Source: Bacteroidales bacterium UBA4231 (lineage in GTDB: Bacteria > Bacteroidota > Bacteroidia > Bacteroidales > UBA932). From it: DNA of 53,534 nucleotides. The first letter of the stretch is position 1. Each line of letters begins with the position of its first letter. Both the position numbers and the translations under genes were made by a program. Location of the stretch: NCBI GenBank assembly GCA_002396335.1, contig DGXN01000006.1, forward strand, positions 1-53,534. The letters are read 5' to 3'. Under the pieces are notes generated by a model. The model made no database searches, was not told where the DNA came from, and saw nothing but the letters and a program-made list of their open reading frames with translations. Shown piece by piece: positions 18,287-24,983 of this stretch.

Positions 18287-19471
18287 CTACCACAGGAAGT
18301 TATTGAAAGGATATCTTCCCGCATGAATCTCCGCGACGATCTTATAGAGGTCGTTGCGGAGTTTTTCTATGCCGATCTTTTCCCTCGCGCTGATGAAGAT
18401 GCAAGGGGTCTTCTCCTCGGCAATCCAGCTGCTCTTGAGCTCCTCGAGGGTGCGGTTGACAGGCTGCCTGGGCTGGAGGGAGAACTCGTCGTAGGGCTCG
18501 TAGGTGTAGGCGTCCACTTTGTTGAAAATCACGTACACAGGCTTGTTGAAGGCCGATATTTCCTTGAGCGTCTGCTCCACGACGGCCATCTGCTCCTCGA
18601 AGTCGGGGTGGGAGATGTCTACGACGTGGAGGAGGACGTCGGCCTCGCGGACCTCGTCCAGGGTGCTTTTGAAGGCTTCGACGAGCTGGGTGGGGAGCTT
18701 CCGGATGAAGCCGACGGTGTCGCTCAGGAGGAAGGGCACGTTTTCGATGACGACTTTCCGGACGGTGGTGTCCAGCGTGGCGAAGAGCTTGTTCTCGGCA
18801 AAGACGTCGGATTTGGCCAGGAGGTTCATCAGGGTGCTCTTCCCCACATTGGTATACCCGACGAGGGCCAGGCGCACGAGAGAGCCTCTGTTGCCCCTTT
18901 GCGTGGCCATCTGCCGGTCTACTTTCTTCAGGTCTTCCTTCAGTTTGGAAATGCGCTGCTTGACAATACGGCGGTCAATCTCGATCTGGGTTTCACCCAT
19001 GCCGCCGCGGGTGCCCATGCCGCCCCGCTGCCGCTCCAGGTGGGTCCACATGCCGGCCAGGCGCGGAAGCATGTAGTTGTAGTGCGCCAGCTCCACCTGC
19101 ATTTTGGCGTAGGAGGTCTTGGCCCGCTGGGCGAAGATTTCGAGGATGAGGGAGGTGCGGTCGATGACGTCCGAACAGGCGATGACCTTCTCGATATTAC
19201 GCTGCTGCATACCGGTGAGCTCGTCGTCAAAGATGACGTACTCGATCTGGTTCTCCTGGCAGTACTCCTTGATTTCGTTCAGTTTTCCCGGGCCGATGTA
19301 GGTGGCTTTGTCGGGCCGGTCCAGGCGCTGGGTGAACATTTTGTCGCCCTCGGCGCCGGCTGTTTCGGCCAGGAAGCGGAGTTCTTCCAGATACTCCTGC
19401 ACTTTTCTTTCTCCTCCTTTTTCCAGGATGACGCCCACGAAGACGGCTTTATTGGTCTTGAATTCTGACAT
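18287..19471 (-). CDS. hflX: Ribosome-associated GTPase HflX
   Basis: A 394-residue GTPase that splits stalled or stressed ribosomes. The N-terminal HflX domain (THPGKLNEI-like YIGPGKLNEIKEYCQ and FDDELTGMQQRNIEK) is followed by the glycine-rich linker RQRGGMGTRGGMGETQIEIDRR, a coiled coil, and the G domain with G1 GYTNVGKST, G3 DTVGFIRKLP and G4 NKVD. The ATG at 19471 is chosen over a TTG at 19480. It lies 6 bases from a -7 box, so the message is probably leaderless. The gene is divergent from ybeY and shares a palindromic promoter with it. Confidence 0.95.
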   Translation of the reverse strand: MSEFKTNKAVFVGVILEKGGERKVQEYLEELRFLAETAGAEGDKMFTQRLDRPDKATYIGPGKLNEIKEYCQENQIEYVIFDDELTGMQQRNIEKVIACSDVIDRTSLILEIFAQRAKTSYAKMQVELAHYNYMLPRLAGMWTHLERQRGGMGTRGGMGETQIEIDRRIVKQRISKLKEDLKKVDRQMATQRGNRGSLVRLALVGYTNVGKSTLMNLLAKSDVFAENKLFATLDTTVRKVVIENVPFLLSDTVGFIRKLPTQLVEAFKSTLDEVREADVLLHVVDISHPDFEEQMAVVEQTLKEISAFNKPVYVIFNKVDAYTYEPYDEFSLQPRQPVNRTLEELKSSWIAEEKTPCIFISAREKIGIEKLRNDLYKIVAEIHAGRYPFNNFLW

Positions 19472-19476
19472 ATCGT

Positions 19477-19495
19477 GCAAATTTAGTAAATTTGC
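19477..19495. promoter_or_regulatory. Palindromic divergent promoter hflX/ybeY
   Basis: GCAAATTTAGTAAATTTGC is a perfect palindrome around G19486. Its two halves are each a -7 box TAAATTTG, one reading right to ybeY and one reading left to hflX. The two boxes are one base apart, so the two polymerases would compete for the same DNA. A near-identical element lies at 22408-22427. Clear -33 elements are not seen. Confidence 0.65.
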
Positions 19496-19510
19496 GTCAA
19501 ATTACTGGTT

Positions 19511-19933
19511 ATGGTTTCTTATTATACCGAAGATATTCAGTTTTCTTTCAAGGAAAAACGCCTGACTTCCCATTGGCTCAAGTTTGTCGCCGAGAGTGAA
19601 GCCAAGCGTCTGGGTGATATCGCAGTTATATTTTGCTCCGATAATTATATTTTGGATGTCAATATAAAATATCTGCAACACGATTATTACACGGACATCA
19701 TTACCTTCGACTACTGTGAAGGCAACCGCCTCTCCGGCGACCTGTTCATCAGCATCGACTCTGTTCGCGAAAACGCCGCTTTCTACGGTACCGAGTTTGC
19801 CGATGAACTGAACCGCGTCATTGTTCATGGCGTCCTGCATCTGATCGGCTATGACGATCACACCGAAGAGGACATCGCCGTGATGCGCGCCAAAGAAAAT
19901 TACTATCTTTCCCAGCGTCTTCTTGTCGGATGA
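19511..19933 (+). CDS. ybeY: Endoribonuclease YbeY (16S rRNA maturation, UPF0054)
   Basis: A 140-residue protein of the YbeY family, which takes part in 16S rRNA 3'-end maturation and ribosome quality control. The metal-binding motif reads HGVLHLIGYDDHTEED: His106 and His110 are present, while the third ligand position holds Asp116 (a histidine, His117, follows one residue later). This change is, to my knowledge, usual in Bacteroidota. The central LQHDYYTDIITFDY segment is also diagnostic. The stop overlaps the start of mnmG by four bases (ATGA), implying coupled translation. Confidence 0.93.
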   Translation: MVSYYTEDIQFSFKEKRLTSHWLKFVAESEAKRLGDIAVIFCSDNYILDVNIKYLQHDYYTDIITFDYCEGNRLSGDLFISIDSVRENAAFYGTEFADELNRVIVHGVLHLIGYDDHTEEDIAVMRAKENYYLSQRLLVG

Positions 19934-21795
19934 AGCGTTTTGATGTCATTGTGATTGGTGGCGGTCATGCCGGCTGTGAAGCGGCGATGGCTGCTGCAGG
20001 GATGGGGTCCTCCGTCTTGCTTCTTACGCCTGACCTGAACGGCCTGGCCAAGATGAGTTGTAACCCTGCCGTGGGCGGTATTGCCAAAGGACAGATTGTC
20101 CGTGAGATTGATGCGCTTGGCGGTTGGTCCGGAGTCGTTACAGATGCTTCTACGCTGCAGTTCCGCATGCTCAACCGCTCCAAAGGTCCCGCCATGTGGA
20201 GTCCGCGTGCGCAGTGCGATAAACAGCAATTTTCCAGCACATGGTTAAAAGTTCTCCTAAGTGCTTCTAATTTAAGTATTTACGCCGATTTTGCGGCCGA
20301 TTTCCTCTTTGAGAATCGCGAAATTGCCGGCGTTCGTACAGTTACCGGTGCAATTTTCTACGCTCGTGCCTTTATTTTGACGGCCGGAACCTTCCTGAAC
20401 GGCAAGATGTACATCGGCGAGCATACTTTCGAAGGAGGACGCATCGGCGAGAAATCTTCTTACGGGATTTCTGACCAGCTGGCCGATTTTGGAATTCCGA
20501 CTGCCCGGATGAAAACGGGAACCCCTCCCCGTATCGACATCCGGTCGATCGATCTGTCCAAGTTGGCCCGCCAGGCTGGTGACGTTTCTCCGGAGCGCTT
20601 CTCTTTCCTTGACCGTCCCTCTTCCGTTCAGGCCGGCGGAGAGCAGATGGACTGTTATCTGCTTCATACCAATGAGCGGGTGCATGAGATTCTTCGGACG
20701 GGCTTCGACCGGTCGCCACTTTTCACCGGCCGTATTCATGGAAAGGGTCCGCGGTACTGCCCCAGTATCGAAGACAAGCTCCGTACTTTTTCCGATAAGG
20801 ATTCTCATCAGCTTTTCCTGGAACCCGAAGGCCGGACTTCTCCTGAGTATTATCTTCAGGGTTTTTCTTCTTCTCTTCCTTTGGAAGTCCAGCAGGATGC
20901 TGTTCACGCCATCGAGGGTTTGGAGAATGCCGTGTTCTTCAAGCCGGCTTATGCTGTCGAGTACGATTACTTTGACCCGCAGTACCTGCATTACTCGCTG
21001 CGCTCCCGGGTTGTAGACAATCTCTTCCTGGCCGGGCAGGTAAATGGTACGACAGGTTACGAGGAAGCTGCTGCGCAGGGTATTATTGCCGGTATGAATG
21101 CTGTCCTGTGGCTTTCTGGTAAGGATCCGTTTATTCTTCGGCGCGACCAGGCCTATATCGGCGTTCTGATCGACGACCTTGTCAATAAGGGGGTCGACGA
21201 GCCTTACCGGATGTTTACTTCCCGTGCTGAGTACCGCATTCTGCTTCGTCAGGACAATGCCGATTTCCGTTTGACTGCTCTGTCGCATGACCTGGGACTT
21301 GCTTCCGAAGAACGGTATGCTGCGATGATGCGCAAGCAGGAAGCCGTCAATGAGCTATCTGTGCTATGTGAGAGCAGTAAACTTCGTCCAGATGTGGTTA
21401 ATCCCTATCTATCTGACGTTGGTTCTACTGTTCTTTCTGAGAGTAAGCATTTGGCCGATTTGGTCTCTCGTCCGGAACTTTCACTCTCTGATTTGCTTCA
21501 GTTTGTTCCACGTGGAACAAATCCTGCTTTTACGCCAGATGTCGTCACTTCGGTTGAGGTAGCTATAAAATATGCCGGATACATCGAACGGGAAAAGCAG
21601 CAGGCTGACAAAAATAACCGGCTGGAGTACATTAAAATCCCTTCCGACTTCGATTTTGATGCGATTCAAGGCTTGTCAATCGAGTGTCGCCAGAAATTAA
21701 AAAGATATAAGCCCGAGACGATTGCTCAGGCTTCTCATATCTCCGGCGTTTCTCCTGCCGATATTTCGGTTCTTCTCGTTTACTTTGGAAGATAG
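19930..21795 (+). CDS. mnmG: tRNA uridine 5-carboxymethylaminomethyl modification enzyme MnmG
   Basis: A 621-residue FAD protein that, with MnmE, adds the carboxymethylaminomethyl group to the wobble uridine of certain tRNAs. The N-terminal Rossmann motif is VIGGGHAGCEAA; further marks are MSCNPAVGGIAKG, FRMLNRSKGPAMWSPRAQ, TAGTFLNGKMYIGE and GQVNGTTGYEEAAAQG. Length is normal. It overlaps ybeY at its start. A parS palindrome is embedded in its 3' third, where the bases encode Val-Pro-Arg-Gly-Thr, and another lies just after the stop. mnmG is near the replication origin in many bacteria. Confidence 0.97.
   Translation: MKRFDVIVIGGGHAGCEAAMAAAGMGSSVLLLTPDLNGLAKMSCNPAVGGIAKGQIVREIDALGGWSGVVTDASTLQFRMLNRSKGPAMWSPRAQCDKQQFSSTWLKVLLSASNLSIYADFAADFLFENREIAGVRTVTGAIFYARAFILTAGTFLNGKMYIGEHTFEGGRIGEKSSYGISDQLADFGIPTARMKTGTPPRIDIRSIDLSKLARQAGDVSPERFSFLDRPSSVQAGGEQMDCYLLHTNERVHEILRTGFDRSPLFTGRIHGKGPRYCPSIEDKLRTFSDKDSHQLFLEPEGRTSPEYYLQGFSSSLPLEVQQDAVHAIEGLENAVFFKPAYAVEYDYFDPQYLHYSLRSRVVDNLFLAGQVNGTTGYEEAAAQGIIAGMNAVLWLSGKDPFILRRDQAYIGVLIDDLVNKGVDEPYRMFTSRAEYRILLRQDNADFRLTALSHDLGLASEERYAAMMRKQEAVNELSVLCESSKLRPDVVNPYLSDVGSTVLSESKHLADLVSRPELSLSDLLQFVPRGTNPAFTPDVVTSVEVAIKYAGYIEREKQQADKNNRLEYIKIPSDFDFDAIQGLSIECRQKLKRYKPETIAQASHISGVSPADISVLLVYFGR
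21504..21519. other. parS-type centromere site inside mnmG
   Basis: TGTTCCACGTGGAACA is a perfect 16-bp palindrome that matches the general bacterial parS consensus bound by ParB (known from B. subtilis and others). The symmetry extends two bases on each side (21502-21521). It lies in frame in the mnmG coding sequence. Confidence 0.82.
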
Positions 21796-21798
21796 TTT

Positions 21799-21814
21799 TG
21801 TTCCACGTGGAACA
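21799..21814. other. parS-type centromere site between mnmG and ruvA
   Basis: A second perfect copy of TGTTCCACGTGGAACA starts 4 bases after the mnmG stop. It is 280 bases from the first copy, in the 21-base gap between the convergent mnmG and ruvA stops. Confidence 0.85.
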
Positions 21815-21816
21815 GT

Positions 21817-22404
21817 TTATAGCCGCTTTAGGGCGGCTTTTATAATATCTTCTACTTTTGCATCCGGCTGATCTTTCATGATTCCCGGGAGCACCTTGCC
21901 GATATTGGCTTTGCTGAAACCGAGCATAACCAGGGCGGTTGTGGCCTCGTCTGCCAGGGCGGAGTTGTTGGCTTTGAAAAGGACGGAAGTGTCTGTTCCT
22001 TCTCCCTTTACGATCTTGTCTTTGAGCTCCAAAACCACCCTCTGGGCGCTCTTGAGGCCGATTCCCTTGACGGTTTTGATCCGGTTCACGTCTTCTGCAA
22101 GGATGGCCTGCCGGATCTCGTCAGAGGTCAGCGTTGACAGCATCATCCTGGCCGACGCTACGCCGATTCCGGATACGCCGATCAGCAGGCGGAAGAGTTC
22201 CCGCTCGTCTTTGGTAGCGAAGCCGAAGTACAGCTCTTCGTCTTCCCGGATATAGTGGTGGATATAAGCCGTAGCCTCCGTTTTTCCTTGGAATACCTCG
22301 TAGGTTTGGAGGGAAATGAGGATGCTGTACCCGATTCCGTGGTTGTCCAGAATGAGTTCTGTGGGGCTGAGACTGACGATTTGTCCTTTAATATATTCTA
22401 TCAT
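21817..22404 (-). CDS. ruvA: Holliday junction branch-migration protein RuvA
   Basis: A 195-residue DNA-junction binding protein that works as a tetramer with RuvB and RuvC in recombinational repair. Residues 1-65 form the OB fold (MIEYIKGQIVSLSPTELILDNHGIGYSI), residues about 70-130 hold the two helix-hairpin-helix motifs (LIGVSGIGVASARMML and VKGIGLKSAQRVVLELKDK), and residues about 150-195 form the RuvB-binding domain. The ATG at 22404 lies 4 bases beyond a -7 box, so the message is probably leaderless. It is convergent with mnmG and divergent from sufS. Confidence 0.96.
   Translation of the reverse strand: MIEYIKGQIVSLSPTELILDNHGIGYSILISLQTYEVFQGKTEATAYIHHYIREDEELYFGFATKDERELFRLLIGVSGIGVASARMMLSTLTSDEIRQAILAEDVNRIKTVKGIGLKSAQRVVLELKDKIVKGEGTDTSVLFKANNSALADEATTALVMLGFSKANIGKVLPGIMKDQPDAKVEDIIKAALKRL
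21819..21842 (+). terminator. Terminator hairpin after mnmG (overlaps ruvA end)
   Basis: AGCCGC (21821-21826) pairs with GCGGCT (21833-21838), followed by TTTTAT. The hairpin also codes for the last residues of ruvA on the other strand. The stem is short, so termination may be weak. Confidence 0.55.
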
Positions 22405-22407
22405 AAC

Positions 22408-22427
22408 GCAAATTTATGTAAATTTGC
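22408..22427. promoter_or_regulatory. Palindromic divergent promoter ruvA/sufS
   Basis: GCAAATTTA-TG-TAAATTTGC: two 9-base arms in perfect inverted symmetry, each containing a -7 box TAAATTTG, reading left to ruvA and right to sufS. It differs from the hflX/ybeY element only in the spacer (two bases instead of one). Confidence 0.65.
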
Positions 22428-22444
22428 AGACTTATCCAATTGTA

Positions 22445-23665
22445 ATGTCTGTATCTGAAATACGCGCCCAATTCCCTATTCTCGGCACCCAGGTGTACGG
22501 GAAGCCGCTCGTGTATCTGGATAACGCTGCGTCTGCCCAGCGGCCGGCGGCGGTTGTGGATACCTGGAAGCGGCTTGTGGAAGCGGAAAACGCCAATATA
22601 CACCGCGCCGTGCATAAATTGGCGGCCGACGCTACCGAGGCGTACGAGAATACCCGGGAGTGTGTCCGCGCTTTTATCGGCGCGTCTTCCGCGAAAGAGA
22701 TTGTTTTCACCAGCGGCGCTACCGCGGCCGTGAACCTGGTGGCTTTTTCTTTCGGTGAAGCGTTCATGCACGAAGGGGACGAAATAATCGTCTCGGTTGC
22801 CGAGCATCACAGCAACATCGTTCCGTGGCAAATGCTTTGTGAGCGGAAAAAGGCGGTCCTGAAAGTCCTTGACATTGACGAAAATGGCGTCCTGCAGCCC
22901 GAAGCGCTCCGAAAATTGATTTCTCAGCGCACCAAGATTGCGGCTATCTGTCACATTTCCAATGTTTTAGGGCTTGTTAACGATGTGCGTGAAATGGTCC
23001 GGATCTGCCACGAATCCGGCGTTCCGGTCCTGGTGGACGGAGCACAGGGCATCGTTCATGAGAAAGTGGACGTGCAGGATTTGGACTGTGACTTCTATGT
23101 CTTTTCAGGGCACAAGCTTTATGCTGCCACCGGGACGGGTGTGCTTTACGGAAAGCAAAAATGGCTGGAGCAGATGCCTCCCTATATGGGCGGCGGCGAG
23201 ATGATCGGGACCGTGCGTTTCTCCGGTACCACCTATGCCCCCCTTCCCGCGAAATTCGAAGCCGGGACACAGAACTTCAACAGCGTCCCTACGCTTGTGC
23301 CGGCCATCTCTTTTGCCGATGCCTGCAGAAAAGATCCGGCCGTTCAGCAGGAGCAGGACGCGATTTTGGATTACGTGTACGGGAAACTGACTGAGGATGA
23401 GCGGATTACGCTTTACGGGGTTCCACGTGGAACCAAGGTCCCACTTTTCTCTTTTGCTGTGAAAGGTGCTCATCATGAGGACCTTGCGCTCCTGATGGAC
23501 AAAATGGGAATCGCCCTCCGTTCCGGGCAGATGTGTGCCGAACCGCTCATGGACCGCCTGGGCGTGACAGGGCTTCTGAGGGCTTCCTTCGGCCCGTATA
23601 ATACGCTGGAAGAGGCGGAGTATTTTGTAAAATGCCTGGATAGGGCGATCGGTATGTTGGTATGA
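22445..23665 (+). CDS. sufS: Cysteine desulfurase SufS
   Basis: A 406-residue PLP enzyme that takes sulfur from cysteine for iron-sulfur cluster assembly. The PLP lysine is Lys224 (SGHKLYAATGTGVLYGK), the cofactor-stacking histidine lies in AEHHSNIVPW, and the catalytic cysteine is Cys364 (RSGQMCAEPLM), the group II (SufS) pattern. The ATG at 22445 is chosen because the family starts just before RAQFPIL; longer readings would run into ruvA. A parS-like palindrome is embedded at codons 325-330. The stop overlaps the sufE start by four bases. Confidence 0.95.
   Translation: MSVSEIRAQFPILGTQVYGKPLVYLDNAASAQRPAAVVDTWKRLVEAENANIHRAVHKLAADATEAYENTRECVRAFIGASSAKEIVFTSGATAAVNLVAFSFGEAFMHEGDEIIVSVAEHHSNIVPWQMLCERKKAVLKVLDIDENGVLQPEALRKLISQRTKIAAICHISNVLGLVNDVREMVRICHESGVPVLVDGAQGIVHEKVDVQDLDCDFYVFSGHKLYAATGTGVLYGKQKWLEQMPPYMGGGEMIGTVRFSGTTYAPLPAKFEAGTQNFNSVPTLVPAISFADACRKDPAVQQEQDAILDYVYGKLTEDERITLYGVPRGTKVPLFSFAVKGAHHEDLALLMDKMGIALRSGQMCAEPLMDRLGVTGLLRASFGPYNTLEEAEYFVKCLDRAIGMLV
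23419..23434. other. parS-like centromere site inside sufS
   Basis: GGTTCCACGTGGAACC is a perfect 16-bp palindrome sharing the 14-base core GTTCCACGTGGAAC with the other two sites, with G/C instead of T/A at the outer pair. As in mnmG, the core encodes Val-Pro-Arg-Gly-Thr. It lies 1.6 kb from the intergenic copy. Confidence 0.75.
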
Positions 23666-24069
23666 CACTGGAAGAAAGGAAACAAGAGGTCATCGAAGAC
23701 TTCTCCCTGTACGAGGAGTGGCTGGACAAGTATGAGTATCTCATTGAGCTGGGAAAGGCCCTGGAGCCCTTTCCGGAAGAGAAAAAGACGGAAGACCGCC
23801 TCATCAAAGGCTGTCAGTCCCGCGTATGGCTGGACGCAGAACTCCGTGACGGACGCCTGTATTTCCAGGCCGATAGCGATGCCATCATTACCAAGGGCAT
23901 CATTTCCCTCCTTGTGAGTGTCTATTCCGGCCGTACGCCCGAAGAGATCGCGGCCGACGACTTTGGATTCGTGGCTCAGATCGGCCTTCGGGAGAATCTT
24001 TCTCCTACGCGGGCGAATGGGTTGGTTTCCATGATTGAAACGATTAAAGAAATTGCTGCAAATGCCTGA
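23662..24069 (+). CDS. sufE: SufE sulfur-acceptor protein
   Basis: A 135-residue SufE family protein that accepts the persulfide from SufS. The active cysteine is Cys51 in KGCQSRVWL, and the downstream DSDAIITKGIISLL and FGFVAQIGLRENLSPTRANGL are family marks. It overlaps sufS by four bases at its start and the next gene by eight at its end, so the trio is translated together. Confidence 0.94.
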   Translation: MTLEERKQEVIEDFSLYEEWLDKYEYLIELGKALEPFPEEKKTEDRLIKGCQSRVWLDAELRDGRLYFQADSDAIITKGIISLLVSVYSGRTPEEIAADDFGFVAQIGLRENLSPTRANGLVSMIETIKEIAANA

Positions 24070-24442
24070 TAAAGAAGTACTCACCGCCGAGGATGTAAAG
24101 GAGCTGCAGCCCTTGTATGCCGGCGTTATCGCCGCATTGAAAGAGGTGTATGACCCGGAAATCCCGGTGAATATCTACGATTTGGGCCTGATTTATGAGC
24201 TCAATATCAACAAAGCGCGCGAGGTCAGCATCCTCATGACCTTCACCGCTCCCAACTGCCCCATGGCCGACCAGGTGATGATGGAAGTGCAGCAGGGTGT
24301 GGAAGCCGTCCCAGGGGTGTCTAAAGTGGCCATAGAGCTCACTTTTGAACCCGAGTGGGACCGGAGCATGCTTTCGGAAGAAGCGCGCGTAGAACTGGGT
24401 TTAGACTACGAAGAAGACACATACGGCAAACTGAACGACTGA
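24062..24442 (+). CDS. MIP18/DUF59 family protein (SufT/PaaD-like)
   Basis: A 126-residue protein of the MIP18 (DUF59) family, which helps mature iron-sulfur proteins. Marks are VYDPEIPVNIYDLGLIYEL and FTAPNCPMADQVMMEVQ with the conserved cysteine. The ATG at 24062 (MPDKEV) is preferred to an upstream start inside sufE, which would add nine unmatched residues. Position after sufS-sufE supports a SufT-type role. Its stop overlaps the folK start by one base. Confidence 0.9.
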   Translation: MPDKEVLTAEDVKELQPLYAGVIAALKEVYDPEIPVNIYDLGLIYELNINKAREVSILMTFTAPNCPMADQVMMEVQQGVEAVPGVSKVAIELTFEPEWDRSMLSEEARVELGLDYEEDTYGKLND

Positions 24443-24924
24443 TGGAACGCGTAGACGTATACCTTGGACTGGGATCCAATGAAGGCAACCGCGACAGCAA
24501 CCTGCTGCGGGCGGTGAACCTGCTGGACCAGGCCTTCGGCACCCATCCCGAGCGGATTTCCCGCATTGTGGAAACGCCTGCCTGGGGCTTTGAGGGGCCT
24601 GATTTTCTGAATATGTGCCTTCTGTACCGCCTTCCCCGCAAGGGTACGCCGGAGGAGCACGCCACCGAGATCCTCCGCATTGCCAAAGACGTGGAAAAGG
24701 CCCTTGGACGCACGGAAGAAGCCCTTTTTGACGATGCCGGATGCCGCATTTACCACAACCGCATCATCGACGTGGATATTCTCTGCTACGGCGCCCATCA
24801 GATTCAGACACAGGAGCTTACGGTTCCGCATCCGCTTATCGGCCAGCGGGATTTTGTGAAAAAGCCGCTGCTGGAAATCTCAAAGCCGGAAATCCGCACC
24901 GCTTTTCCCGATATTTTTGCGTAA
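24442..24924 (+). CDS. folK: 2-amino-4-hydroxy-6-hydroxymethyldihydropteridine diphosphokinase FolK
   Basis: A 160-residue enzyme that pyrophosphorylates the pterin precursor of folate. Family marks are the opening YLGLGSNEGNRDSNLL, the ETPAWGFEGPDFLNM segment, and the metal and ATP region RIIDVDILCYG with PHPLIGQRDFVKKPLLEI. The ATG at 24442 overlaps the stop of the preceding gene by one base. It shares the suf operon, although folate synthesis has no direct link to iron-sulfur assembly. Confidence 0.93.
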   Translation: MERVDVYLGLGSNEGNRDSNLLRAVNLLDQAFGTHPERISRIVETPAWGFEGPDFLNMCLLYRLPRKGTPEEHATEILRIAKDVEKALGRTEEALFDDAGCRIYHNRIIDVDILCYGAHQIQTQELTVPHPLIGQRDFVKKPLLEISKPEIRTAFPDIFA

Positions 24925-24929
24925 ATTTG
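24922..24929 (+). promoter_or_regulatory. -7 box for glyS
   Basis: TAAATTTG overlaps the stop codon of folK (TAA at 24922-24924). It predicts a leader of about 50 bases for glyS, filled by the repeat at 24931-24968. No clear -33 element is seen. Confidence 0.45.
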
Positions 24930-24930
24930 C

Positions 24931-24968
24931 CATTCTGAATTTGTCATTCTGAACGAAGTGAAGAATCT
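24931..24968 (+). repeat. Intergenic repeat unit in the glyS leader
   Basis: CATTCTGAA occurs twice in a row (24931-24939 and 24945-24953). The second continues as CGAAGTGAAGAATCT, so that ATTCT and AGAAT can pair. The unit resembles a dispersed intergenic repeat (CATTCTGAgCGAAGcGAAGAATCT) that I recognise from many genomes. Its function is unknown; here it would be transcribed as a stem-loop. Confidence 0.55.
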
Positions 24969-24983
24969 AAATATCAACATTAT

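Noticed and set aside
21504..21814. The CACGTG palindromes as E-box or generic operator sites
   Set aside because: The full 16-base symmetric sequence matches parS, and isolated CACGTG hexamers elsewhere in the window (for example 25223, 35801, 49344) lack the flanking arms.
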